The notes under the pieces are model-generated. The model searched no databases and was not told where the DNA came from. It saw only the letters and a list, made by a program, of their open reading frames with translations. From Coriobacteriia bacterium (GTDB taxonomy: Bacteria > Actinomycetota > Coriobacteriia > Anaerosomatales > JAAXUF01): a stretch of DNA of 64,000 nt. The stretch is taken from NCBI GenBank assembly GCA_013336165.1, contig JAAXUF010000004.1, positions 124,001-188,000 on the forward strand, in the 5' to 3' direction. How positions within the stretch are numbered: the first letter of the stretch is position 1; each line of letters starts with the position of its first letter. Below, one piece after another: positions 57,701 through 64,000 of the stretch. A program made the translations under genes and the position numbers.

Positions 57701-58044
57701 GATTCCGATCTTAGGCAACGGACAACCGCGTCAAGCAAGTCGGGCAGTGCTAATTCCTCCGAAAACAAGGGCGCCGCCAGATTGGCCTCGGCGCATCCAC
57801 ATTCTTTCAGGATTATTCCTGCTAGCCTCTTGGCAGGAATGCATTCGCCGCCAGCGTCAATCCAGATGACTTGCGATCTTGCGCTCGAAACGTACTGAGC
57901 GGCCACCACGGATTTGCCTGAGCCCGAAGGTCCATAAATGACGCAGGGTCGCCCTCCGAGGTTCGATACCGCACGTACTAGACGTCCCCTGTCCAGCACT
58001 GCGCCAAAATCCGGCACAGCACGACCCCCTACTACGGCACACAT
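54745..58044 (-). CDS. STAND ATPase-TPR transcription regulator with OmpR-like and BTAD domains
   Basis: A 1099-aa cytoplasmic regulator. A P-loop module holds Walker A GPSGSGKS (38-45) and Walker B CVVLDD (121-126), as in MalT/AfsR-type STAND switches. A long helical TPR-like middle (about 330-800) follows. A winged-helix DNA-binding domain begins near residue 834 (CHVRLFGGLEVSIGG, WKKRKARLLFTMLV), then a BTAD domain to the C-terminus (about 940-1088, DELGLDPSAET). STAND proteins oligomerise on ligand and ATP binding; the TPR part usually senses the ligand. The ATG at 58044 has GGAGG 5 bases upstream. Confidence 0.9.
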   Translation of the reverse strand: MCAVVGGRAVPDFGAVLDRGRLVRAVSNLGGRPCVIYGPSGSGKSVVAAQYVSSARSQVIWIDAGGECIPAKRLAGIILKECGCAEANLAAPLFSEELALPDLLDAVVRCLRSESLAGNLCVVLDDLGRVPDSNLVCEIGAIGKALWRCASQLIVTTRQLDNWPPKVLCESGLVGPDELGLTLSEAQEMLHALGMDMLASEAPALHEACGGHLAFFTVLSSQALIHGANWSAMRTVPLNAWLERLIYSELTASERDILFRTTLLRSGDGQDLDALDVPNTTVIANRLASVLPLFKMTKTHDSRCEFRVHDLVDDFFAERQEKGVLHPDSVVVTSAVTLLTNRLDYARAAELLLRMRDIPRIQEWLDLHGEEALGAGNYTSLARLVDAIPVASMMAQPKLLVLWAELNAEMGNVEDALSRCRAAKLLAEHDGDVDVVREALALSLVYLRQLNRKDEAKAFAEEILASHHVEDDKALLAQTLVCLGYNRIIHGEMVEAKAFLDQANEVVSGADFPGPRRVVREAIEASSIVSALAFGDFNSTVRILGPLIGEKQGLLSSRVTVRGNVAVALAETGRLDRCEALLRAVVQDIERNKLDLFAMAFYPALGCALAARGAIPEAIGWFREAIRIAIQSGDEPDVASARVYLASILRAAGDLDESLIEAERAFEHLSMSDYMAYRRLAALEVAASLLALGDPSAARAWTESVAANGFQGNRYHALRADMILAEIERRDGELDAAVARLATHRDYVLSENPNWQIAMYCRAFPALLGMFALAVGSKCLPSHMLRMIPPEHAERILLESRCFLDDATWEQLGLRLLGESEFRNLLARGGLPLCHVRLFGGLEVSIGGNTIRERDWKKRKARLLFTMLVVRRGHDIPRDQICEHLWPEMEEERAVSNLYVIWSTMKTTLGGGADKNKPSAYVESVGGVCRIVRDRVRSDVDDFEESLQRAREAEAANDAKAALRAYERIGDIYRGDLLPGDCYDDWFANLREHYRTEFVDAMQRAAQLLVSRDDPANALVFVRRAIQCDQYREDLYQSALRCQIAAGQRSSAIDTYLQCRDRLSDELGLDPSAETCALYSAILAMEARPQTPLVDPLAD

Positions 58045-58092
58045 GTGTACCTCCAAGAATGCGGGCGAGGGGTGCCGGCGGATAGATAGTCA

Positions 58093-58122
58093 CTTGTACA
58101 ACAAACTCGAGATTCAGTTCAA
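58093..58122 (-). promoter_or_regulatory. possible promoter of the STAND/BTAD regulator gene
   Basis: TTGAAC (58122-58117) and TACAAG (58098-58093) are 18 bases apart on the minus strand. The predicted start near 58086 would be about 42 bases before the ATG. The -10 region overlaps a TTGTACAA palindrome. The regulator could also be reached by readthrough from the DUF5317 gene, which ends at 58127. Confidence 0.4.
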
Positions 58123-58126
58123 GCGA

Positions 58127-58690
58127 TTACGCGAGTTTGCGCGGATCCTGCTCGCGAGATCCCAAGGTTCCACGCAGTATCACTATCAAGACACCAACCA
58201 CCAACAGGACGTCACCAACGCTGTAGAAGAACCAATGTCCCATCACATGGAGAGGCATAGCGTCGGCGAGCCACGTCAGGATACTCATGTTGCCGGCTAG
58301 GTGGTAGAACCCCAAGCTTGAGCCGATAGCATCTCCGACGACAGAAGCGTTCAGATCTCGGACCCAACCCAATTCCACTGGCATGCCCGAGTTGAGCAGT
58401 ACCACATCAATATTCAACGCCATGCCTATTGCAGCGATTGCCAAACCAGGTTGCCGCCAATTCGCAAGAAGGACTGCGACAAGGATTGCTGATGCGGCTA
58501 TCCACACCGCCAACCCGAGAGTCTGAGATCCCACAATCCCAAACAGTCTCCCGCGTGCCGCACCCTGCACAACGAAGAGAGAAACGACTAGCCACTCCCA
58601 TCGGAGCCTCAGCTTGGACAAATTCCGCAGTGAACCCCCCGAGGCAATACCTAGCAGAAGGCCAAACGCCGTAGCATACAGGGCGAGCAT
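58127..58690 (-). CDS. DUF5317 family membrane protein
   Basis: A 187-aa integral membrane protein with five to six helices. The conserved part includes GIASGGSLRNLSKLRLRWEWL at the N-terminus (split after SGGSL), LNIDVVLLNSGMPV in the middle and MPLHVMGHWFFYSVGDVLLV near the end. DUF5317 has no assigned function; members are frequently next to HD or HD-GYP proteins in actinobacteria. The ATG overlaps the upstream stop by one base (TGATG), so it is translationally coupled to the degenerate HD protein. Confidence 0.85.
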   Translation of the reverse strand: MLALYATAFGLLLGIASGGSLRNLSKLRLRWEWLVVSLFVVQGAARGRLFGIVGSQTLGLAVWIAASAILVAVLLANWRQPGLAIAAIGMALNIDVVLLNSGMPVELGWVRDLNASVVGDAIGSSLGFYHLAGNMSILTWLADAMPLHVMGHWFFYSVGDVLLVVGVLIVILRGTLGSREQDPRKLA

Positions 58691-59844
58691 CAGCGAATCG
58701 CCGGCACTTTGAAACCCAGTGCCAATGCGGCACCGACGACCTGAGCTTTGCCTTGCGCACTAATGATTGGGGCAACGACATCGACGGCTGGCGCCGAGTG
58801 AGCAGCCCAGACTCCTTCGTCCTCTGCTGCATCTGCATCACTGGCGATTGCCACGACAAGTGCGGCCAGCTTCTGGCTTTCTGTAACATCTCGCGACGGA
58901 TTACCATCACACACTTCCAGAATGGGAAGCACGTCCGCGAAGAACTCCACCCCACGGATCACCTCAGATGACTTGCCGCGCCTCAAGTTCGGGCTCCCTT
59001 GCTCGTCGCAAGCATGATGTCCGGCATCTGCGCTGATGGCGTCGATATCGTGCAACAGAGCGGCGTAGCTCACGGCTTCTAGCTGCGAGGCCGACAGGCC
59101 CAGGCTGCCTCCAATCGCTCTGGCGACTGCGGCGGTCCGTTCAGCGTGCCCGAGCCGACGCTCATCTTGACTTTCCGCAGCCTCAACGAGCACCTCAACA
59201 GTAGTCCGATACGTCTCGCGGATGTCAAGGAGAAGCGTATACGATTGCCTCATCAGCAACAGAAGCGCAACCACAGGAATGACGCTCCAAGGCCCCATCC
59301 CCTGATATATCAACAGAAACAGAACTGCCCCAGACCATTGTGCAATGAGCAACGGAGCTTGGGTTCGCAGGTTCCCGGTCAAGAGCCGACCGAATCCTCT
59401 TCCGCTCTTCTCGGCGGAGACAATCTGCCCCGTCACCAGTTCTACAGAGAGGAACACGGCAGGCACCAGAATGGCCGACGCCAGACCGGCCCAATCAGCC
59501 TGCCACGCGCTCAACGGAGCCAACACGATGAGCGAAGCAGTGATCGCGGCGGCTCGTGCGATGAATCGGCCGACTATGCCATCATGCCGCCGCTTCTTCC
59601 AACGGATTACGACCGCAAGAACCATCGCCACGAAGCAAGCGGAGATCGCTCCGAGGGGGCCAAGAACGATCAGTCCCGCGGCGCACAGAGCTCCACCAAC
59701 ACTAATGCTATCGCCACGAGGAAGTGGAATGTCGAAAGTGTCGAGTAGAACAAGAGCCGAGAAGATCGTCACCGCGTATTGCCACCATGCAATACCCCAC
59801 AGCGGGACAATCAGCATTCCCGAAACCTCAGTTAGAAGTCCCAT
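58690..59844 (-). CDS. membrane protein with degenerate HD-GYP domain
   Basis: 384 aa. The N-terminal half (to about residue 205) has six to seven transmembrane helices. The C-terminal half aligns with HD-GYP domains: LGHAERTAAVARAIG (231-245) and AALLHDIDAI with H265-D266. The later metal ligands are missing, because where the neighbour has VGKHHERFGGGGYP this protein has PILEVCDGNPSR. It is probably catalytically impaired or inactive and may act as a regulatory partner. It starts three bases after the intact HD-GYP gene ends and overlaps the DUF5317 start. Confidence 0.85.
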   Translation of the reverse strand: MGLLTEVSGMLIVPLWGIAWWQYAVTIFSALVLLDTFDIPLPRGDSISVGGALCAAGLIVLGPLGAISACFVAMVLAVVIRWKKRRHDGIVGRFIARAAAITASLIVLAPLSAWQADWAGLASAILVPAVFLSVELVTGQIVSAEKSGRGFGRLLTGNLRTQAPLLIAQWSGAVLFLLIYQGMGPWSVIPVVALLLLMRQSYTLLLDIRETYRTTVEVLVEAAESQDERRLGHAERTAAVARAIGGSLGLSASQLEAVSYAALLHDIDAISADAGHHACDEQGSPNLRRGKSSEVIRGVEFFADVLPILEVCDGNPSRDVTESQKLAALVVAIASDADAAEDEGVWAAHSAPAVDVVAPIISAQGKAQVVGAALALGFKVPAIR

Positions 59845-59847
59845 CGT

Positions 59848-61185
59848 CTACGACTCCCCTACTTCCAGTTGCTGTGGACTCCGCGTGGCTTCGACCTGCG
59901 ATTCGGAGGTTCCCAGACTGTCTACTACGTGTCCCTCAATGAATGCCTCAACGACCACGGGGTCGAATTGTGTGCCTTTGCCCTTGACAAGTTCCGAGAC
60001 CGCAACCTCTCTACTCAGGGCCGGGCGATAGGCACGAGTGGTCGTCATCGCATCATAGCTATCCGCAACCGCCAATATCCGCGCAATCAGAGGTATTTCC
60101 GGAGCCGAAATGGCCTCGGGATAACCACCCCCGCCAAATCGTTCATGGTGTTTTCCCACGTAATCCGCAAGATCTGACAGCGGCGGTATTCTCCGAATCA
60201 TCTCAGCCCCACGCGATGGGTGCAGTTGTATGGATCGGTACTCATCATCATCAAGCGCTCCCGGTTTCGTGAGAACACATCCGGGCACCGCGAGTTTCCC
60301 GAGGTCATGCAATAGCGCCGCATACTCTAGACGCTCCTGAGTTCGAGAATCCAACTTCAGCGTATGCCCGAGTGCCACCGAATAGTCAGCCACCCGCTCC
60401 GAGTGACCCCGTGTATAGGAGTCTTTTGCTTCAAGTGCCCCGATGAGCGATCTCACTGTGTCAGCATAGGCCCCTTTCAGGGTGGTGTAGCGCTGGTACA
60501 ACTGCTGGGCGAACAGTAGTGGGAACGCGAATAACGGAAGCGCAAGAATGTTGATTGCAAGCACTTGAGCCATCAGGAATCCAACAAACGCTAGAGCGAT
60601 TTGTGTAGGCACAAAGACATACATAGACGAAAACACGTCCGAGAACTGGCCCTTGCTGAAGGTGGCAATTCCGGCGCTCACGAGTACCAGGTTGACTACG
60701 CACGCCAGAAGAGCGGCTCCTATCATCCCGTACAGCGCAGGAGGAAAGTCCGCGCGGACCAGAACGCGAAAGAGACTGGGCGACGTGGCCAGAACATGAC
60801 CACCAAGCAGCGTGTAGGCCCATCCTCCGAGGCAAGCCCATAGTACGCCTTGCGTGAAGTTGAACAGAAGAACTAGCGGCGGCCTTCGCCGTTCAATTCC
60901 CGTAATGACGACAGCAGATGCGACGGCGACCAGTGATGAAGCCGCGGGACCACCAAGGACAATCGCGCACATCACCAGAGGATAGGTGAGCGATACTGTG
61001 AATACAGGAAGCTTCGAGGCGAAGAACTCGAGAGTGGCCGCGGCAACGGCGACAAGCGCAATCTGAACCGACCACACCGGCGGGTATACAAGCCAAGATT
61101 CACTCAGCACAAGCAAACATGTCGCGGTCACAAACGCGACTAAGATGAGAAAAGGACGAGGGGTATTCGGCCATGTGTCTGCCAT
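59848..61185 (-). CDS. membrane HD-GYP phosphodiesterase
   Basis: 445 aa. About eight hydrophobic helices (residues ~12-230) form a MASE-like sensor, followed by an intact HD-GYP domain. DSYTRGHSERVADYS (255-269), the HD pair H293-D294, HHE at 346-348 and the GYP signature at 354-356 are all present. HD-GYP enzymes degrade cyclic di-GMP or related dinucleotides with a di- or tri-iron site. The ATG has GAGGGGTAAGG upstream. It follows the micropeptide gene by 51 bases. The N-terminal sensor has no family name I recognise. Confidence 0.92.
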   Translation of the reverse strand: MADTWPNTPRPFLILVAFVTATCLLVLSESWLVYPPVWSVQIALVAVAAATLEFFASKLPVFTVSLTYPLVMCAIVLGGPAASSLVAVASAVVITGIERRRPPLVLLFNFTQGVLWACLGGWAYTLLGGHVLATSPSLFRVLVRADFPPALYGMIGAALLACVVNLVLVSAGIATFSKGQFSDVFSSMYVFVPTQIALAFVGFLMAQVLAINILALPLFAFPLLFAQQLYQRYTTLKGAYADTVRSLIGALEAKDSYTRGHSERVADYSVALGHTLKLDSRTQERLEYAALLHDLGKLAVPGCVLTKPGALDDDEYRSIQLHPSRGAEMIRRIPPLSDLADYVGKHHERFGGGGYPEAISAPEIPLIARILAVADSYDAMTTTRAYRPALSREVAVSELVKGKGTQFDPVVVEAFIEGHVVDSLGTSESQVEATRSPQQLEVGES

Positions 61186-61236
61186 CGCCTTACCCCTCGC
61201 CCCCTCTCAAAAACATGGACCGGGCCGGTAGAGCAA

Positions 61237-61311
61237 CTACATACGGAAACCCGCACCGCCGGCAAGAACGACGGCAGCAAGAGACGCGAGAACCAGAATC
61301 ATGCGCTTCAT
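61237..61311 (-). CDS. 24-residue hydrophobic micropeptide
   Basis: A complete small open frame, ATG at 61311 to TAG at 61237. The peptide begins MKRMILVL, has a hydrophobic core of Ala, Val and Leu, and ends GGAGFRM. AGGGGG lies 10 bases upstream of the ATG. The pattern is that of a signal peptide or a single-pass membrane microprotein. It lies between two genes of one apparent operon, directly ahead of the HD-GYP gene. Support is the good ribosome binding site, the signal-like composition and the context. I have no homology evidence, so it remains a prediction. Confidence 0.55.
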   Translation of the reverse strand: MKRMILVLASLAAVVLAGGAGFRM

Positions 61312-61315
61312 GGTA

Positions 61316-61350
61316 AGAAGACCCCCTTCGTGGAACTGGTGTGGTCTTCT
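61316..61350 (-). promoter_or_regulatory. hairpin overlapping the micropeptide ribosome binding site
   Basis: AGAAGACC (61350-61343, minus strand) is perfectly complementary to GGTCTTCT (61323-61316). The loop is 19 bases and the stem ends 4 bases before the micropeptide ATG. The G-rich ribosome binding site (61327-61322) sits at the loop/stem junction, so folding could limit translation. Confidence 0.45.
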
Positions 61351-61448
61351 CCCATCTCGCTCGTGATGGAAGAACGCTGTCCGCTCCGCTCATTGGTGTG
61401 CTGACAGTGTTCGAAAATCGGTTCACGGCGCCGGTCCAAACTGGAAAT

Positions 61449-62132
61449 CTATTTGGTTGTCAGAAAGCCCATCCGTCGGTTGATCGCATCAAGCGTCGCC
61501 TTAACGATCGCGTCGTTTTCATTCTGACGAACGAGTGCTGACCCACAGAATGTACGTTCACCAAACCCGCTGACCAAAGCAATGCAAGAGACCGCGACTC
61601 TCTCTCGTCCCATCTGCACGATGGAGACGTCTTCCAACGCGAAGGAGACCGTGTCTTCGGTATATTGGCTTACGGCGTCCAAAGCCGCGAGCGCCACTTG
61701 GCGCAACCGACCCGTCTGACTTGCAGGACCATCTGCTGTGCCCACATACTCGGTGCCGCAGATGTCGAGCGTGACCGCCGCCGAAGCCTGAACGCCGCTG
61801 ATGCTCGCCTGGATTTCGGTGATGCGAGGACGTTCGGCGCGAAGTTGGGGCTCTGCGGCCACAGTCTCTTCCTCGATGGGCCTCAGGGCCTCCCGGCCAA
61901 GCATCGCAATCGAGATCTTCTTGTGATCGACAGGGATCCCAAATTGCGCCATGAGCGTAGACTCAATATCGCGAACGAGTTGCTTGGGCTGTTTGCTCGG
62001 CGAGGCCAGGACGTGGATCTCCTGGATGACACCATCGGGAGAGGCGACTATGCGGGCAGCCTTGATATCGCCGACCTCCGCAAGCGCAGCTTCGATTTCC
62101 TCGACCCTTACTGGAGATACGCTCTGGTCCAC
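61449..62132 (-). CDS. conserved-looking protein of unknown function, two alpha/beta modules
   Basis: About 227 aa, soluble, with no signal peptide or membrane helix in the chosen frame. The N-terminal module (VEEIEAALAEVGDIKAARIV, then IQEIHVLASPSKQPKQLVRD) and the C-terminal module (VSFALEDVSIVQMGRERVAV, then DAIVKATLDAINRRMGFL) are separated by a charged linker rich in Glu and Pro. The second resembles the fold pattern of the LeuA regulatory domain, as an impression only. The GTG at 62132 has AGGGAG 7 bases upstream; a GTG at 62177 would add 15 hydrophobic residues. It is the first gene after the promoter at 62210-62239. Confidence 0.75.
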   Translation of the reverse strand: MDQSVSPVRVEEIEAALAEVGDIKAARIVASPDGVIQEIHVLASPSKQPKQLVRDIESTLMAQFGIPVDHKKISIAMLGREALRPIEEETVAAEPQLRAERPRITEIQASISGVQASAAVTLDICGTEYVGTADGPASQTGRLRQVALAALDAVSQYTEDTVSFALEDVSIVQMGRERVAVSCIALVSGFGERTFCGSALVRQNENDAIVKATLDAINRRMGFLTTK

Positions 62133-62209
62133 TCGGGAGCTCCCTGCTACGACGTATGCTGCTGCCCCACTGACCACATCTGCGCGGAATGCGCGCGCTT
62201 CTTCCCAGT

Positions 62210-62239
62210 ACTCTAGGTGCTACGCAAGAGTAGTGTCAA
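62210..62239 (-). promoter_or_regulatory. promoter of the HD-GYP/micropeptide operon
   Basis: TTGACA (62239-62234) is a perfect -35 box, with TAGAGT (62215-62210) 18 bases downstream on the minus strand. Transcription would start near 62203, about 70 bases before the GTG at 62132. Confidence 0.72.
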
Positions 62240-62323
62240 CTTCCGTAACCTACTTTTCATATTCGGATGTGCCTTGCAGATGACCTTGCTCAATTTGACA
62301 TGGCCCTCCAAGCGCAGGCAAGT

Positions 62324-62878
62324 CTACTCTTTTGGCTGGATAAGTCCGTAATCTGCATCCTTGCGCCGGTATAGAACCGAAACCGCATTTGTCTCGGCGT
62401 CACGAAACACAAAGAAATCGTGGCCGAGAAGTTCGAGCTGAAGAATCGCGTCTTCGCGCGCCATCGGCCGTGCATCAACAAGCTTGATGCGTACCACCTC
62501 TGGCTCAGCCTTCGGTGCAAGTTCGGCATCCCCTGCAGCCGTCTTCACGACCGTCGCGGTGGCTTTTCCGTTCCGCCGATCCATGATGCGGCTCTTGTAC
62601 TTCCTCATCTGCGCCTCAGCCTTGTCCGCCGCCAGATCGATGGCCGCATGCATATCGGGAGCAGCCTCCTCGGCACGGACCACGCCTCCCTGAAGCCTGA
62701 GCGTCACTTCGGCCACGCTGGCCCGTGCTATCGACGGATTCTTCTCTTCGCGCAAGACGATCTCGGCCAACAGAGGCTCGGTATCGAAGATCTTGCTAAT
62801 GCGGCCGAACTTCTGCTCGGCGTACACCCGAAGGGAATCGTTGACCACCATGTGGCGTCCTGTGACGGTGACTTGCAT
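62324..62878 (-). CDS. hpf: ribosome hibernation promoting factor, long form
   Basis: A 184-aa protein: N-terminal S30AE/RaiA domain (residues ~1-100, MQVTVTGRHMVVNDSLRVYAEQK region) and the C-terminal dimerisation domain (about 128-184, DAILQLELLGHDFFVFRDAE). Long HPF alone dimerises 70S ribosomes into 100S particles in stationary phase or stress. The ATG has AAGGGGG about 8 bases upstream. It is likely monocistronic: a terminator separates it from the ABC transporter genes upstream and a new promoter follows. Confidence 0.95.
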   Translation of the reverse strand: MQVTVTGRHMVVNDSLRVYAEQKFGRISKIFDTEPLLAEIVLREEKNPSIARASVAEVTLRLQGGVVRAEEAAPDMHAAIDLAADKAEAQMRKYKSRIMDRRNGKATATVVKTAAGDAELAPKAEPEVVRIKLVDARPMAREDAILQLELLGHDFFVFRDAETNAVSVLYRRKDADYGLIQPKE

Positions 62879-62910
62879 CGAGGGGCCCCCTTATCATCGT
62901 CGGCTAGTAC

Positions 62911-62953
62911 AAAGAGAATACCCCTCCCCGCGCTTCGCCAGCGCAAAGAGGGG
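62911..62953 (-). terminator. intrinsic terminator after the glnQ-like gene
   Basis: On the minus strand CCCCTC (62953-62948) pairs with GAGGGG (62926-62921) and GCGC (62944-62941) with GCGC (62933-62930). The inner pair is separated from the outer by a 3-base internal loop. The stem is followed by TATTCTCTTT (62920-62911). It lies 26 bases after the ABC ATPase stop and 33 bases before hpf. Confidence 0.7.
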
Positions 62954-62979
62954 CACTTCGCAGTCGCCGATGCCTGCTC

Positions 62980-63714
62980 CTACGATATGTGGCCGAGAAA
63001 GTCCTTGGTGCGGTCGCTGCAAGGGTGATCGAACACCTCTTCAGGCGTGCCCTGCTCATGTACAACGCCTTGATCCATGAACACCACGCGGTCGGCAACA
63101 TCGCGCGCGAAACCCATCTCGTGCGTCACCACGATCATCGTCATGCCGCCCTTTGCCAGTGCCTTCATGACATCGAGAACGCCGCGAACCAGTTCAGGAT
63201 CCAGTGCCGACGTCGCCTCGTCAAACAGCATGACATGGGGATCCATCGCAAGCGCCCTAGCGATGGCGACTCGCTGCTGCTGACCGCCGGAAAGCTGTGC
63301 CGGGTAATAGTCGAGCTTGTCTCCTAAGCCGACGCGGTCGAGTTGCTCGGCGGCTATGCGCTCGGCCTCGGCCTTCGAGCGCTTGAGCACCCGCTGCTGG
63401 GCGAGCATCACATTGTCGTTGGTCGTCAGGTGGGGAAACAGGTTGAACTGCTGGAACACCATCCCGATATGTTCACGGATGGTGTTGATGTTGGTGCCCG
63501 GATTGGTGATCTCGATGTCCTCAAAGAAGATCTTACCGCTGGTCGGCTCCTCGAGCCTGTTGATGCAGCGAAGCATCGTCGACTTGCCTGAGCCCGACGG
63601 GCCGAGGATGACGACGACCTCCCCTCTTTGGACTTCCAGATCGACACCCTTCAGAACCTCGAGAGCGCCGAAGGATTTCTTCAGGTTCTGTATGCGCACG
63701 ATCGGCTGTGACAT
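62980..63714 (-). CDS. polar amino acid ABC transporter ATP-binding protein
   Basis: GlnQ/HisP-type ATPase, 244 aa. Walker [11 protein letters not shown]-loop in [12 protein letters not shown], signature [15 protein letters not shown], Walker [16 protein letters not shown] and H-loop [12 protein letters not shown]. It energises uptake of a polar amino acid (glutamine, glutamate, histidine or similar) through the permease encoded directly upstream. It starts 3 bases after the permease stop. Confidence 0.95.
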   Translation of the reverse strand: MSQPIVRIQNLKKSFGALEVLKGVDLEVQRGEVVVILGPSGSGKSTMLRCINRLEEPTSGKIFFEDIEITNPGTNINTIREHIGMVFQQFNLFPHLTTNDNVMLAQQRVLKRSKAEAERIAAEQLDRVGLGDKLDYYPAQLSGGQQQRVAIARALAMDPHVMLFDEATSALDPELVRGVLDVMKALAKGGMTMIVVTHEMGFARDVADRVVFMDQGVVHEQGTPEEVFDHPCSDRTKDFLGHIS

Positions 63715-63717
63715 CGA

Positions 63718-64000
63718 TTACCTCGACTCGTGTTCGACGCTGGATGCGAGCAGTGCCGACTCCGAACCTGCGGACGCAGGCTGCCAGGGCCATCTGCGGC
63801 GTTTCTTCTGCGGCGGCGTGGCGCCGCCCTCGGCGACCGCCAAGCGCAGCTCGAGCGTCTGTACGTAGCGGATGAGAGGCGTAGTCACAATCAGATAGAA
63901 CAGCGCGGCCACAACATACGGGGTGACGTTACCCGTGATGGCCGTGAGGTTCTTTGAGTACATCATGAGCTCGAACACGCCAACGGCCGACAACAGCGAG
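63718..64000 (-). CDS. polar amino acid ABC transporter permease, C-terminal part
   Basis: Partial gene running off the right edge; its start lies beyond 64000. The visible ~94 residues (SLLSAVGVFELMMYSKNLTA, then YVVAALFYLIVTTPLIRYV) match the last helices of His/Glu/Gln-type permeases, including the coupling-helix region. It ends in an unusual ~40-residue hydrophilic, basic-then-Ser-rich tail (PPQKKRRRWPW, ESALLASSVEHESR) beyond the usual end near LELRL. It is coupled to the ATPase gene. Confidence 0.9.
   Translation of the reverse strand, partial: SLLSAVGVFELMMYSKNLTAITGNVTPYVVAALFYLIVTTPLIRYVQTLELRLAVAEGGATPPQKKRRRWPWQPASAGSESALLASSVEHESR

Overview
The window reads as a chromosomal segment of a high-GC actinobacterium, most likely a member or relative of the Coriobacteriia. 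This is inferred from gene content, not from an rRNA. The clues are a Tat-exported flavoprotein reductase next to a LuxR regulator with a transporter-like membrane half, split transketolase subunits, DUF5317 and HD-GYP membrane proteins, and amino-acid pathways suited to an anaerobe. Almost every gene lies on the minus strand. The only convincing plus-strand gene is a polysaccharide deacetylase at 33.5-34.5 kb. I see no rRNA, tRNA, CRISPR array, insertion sequence or phage gene.

Layout from left to right (transcription mostly runs right to left). 1-7.9 kb: a complete histidine operon hisZ-hisG-hisD-hisC-hisB-hisH-hisA-hisF-hisIE, with short HisG plus HisZ. 7.9-11.8 kb: dnaE and a TrpR/YerC-like repressor. 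11.9-15.4 kb: LuxR-type membrane regulator and Tat flavoprotein. 15.9-17.1 kb: MFS transporter. 17.2-33.4 kb: a very long branched-chain amino acid and serine operon (ilvD-ilvB-ilvN-ilvC-class V aminotransferase-serA-leuA-leuC-leuD-leuB-ilvE-cimA-FAH protein). It is headed by a clear T-box leader whose specifier codon reads ATC (Ile), with a promoter and an intrinsic terminator. 34.5-39.5 kb: a second set of leucine-pathway paralogues (NifV/Re-citrate-synthase-like enzyme, aconitase-like large and small subunits, NAD-type isocitrate dehydrogenase), best read as an oxidative route from acetyl-CoA and oxaloacetate to 2-oxoglutarate. 39.6-43.8 kb: small accessory genes (DUF5661, AhpD-like, FKBP lipoprotein, DUF1801, GyrI-like, RlmA, DUF1294). 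43.8-46.7 kb: ftsE-ftsX-ctpA. 46.8-54.3 kb: split transketolase, YitT, PHP, prfB, secA.

54.7-62.2 kb is the most unusual block. From a good promoter at 62.2 kb it encodes a conserved-looking protein of unknown function, a 24-residue hydrophobic micropeptide behind a hairpin, an intact membrane HD-GYP phosphodiesterase, a second membrane protein with a degenerate HD-GYP domain, a DUF5317 membrane protein, and a 1099-residue STAND ATPase/TPR/BTAD transcription regulator. I propose this as a candidate uncharacterised signalling system. The right edge carries hpf and part of a polar amino acid ABC transporter.

Other points worth attention are an RF2 whose stop-codon tripeptide reads SPT instead of SPF, the T-box leader, the histidine operon next to a HisR-like repressor, and several perfect hairpins in intergenic gaps. 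All functional statements come from reading motifs and context; no database search was run.
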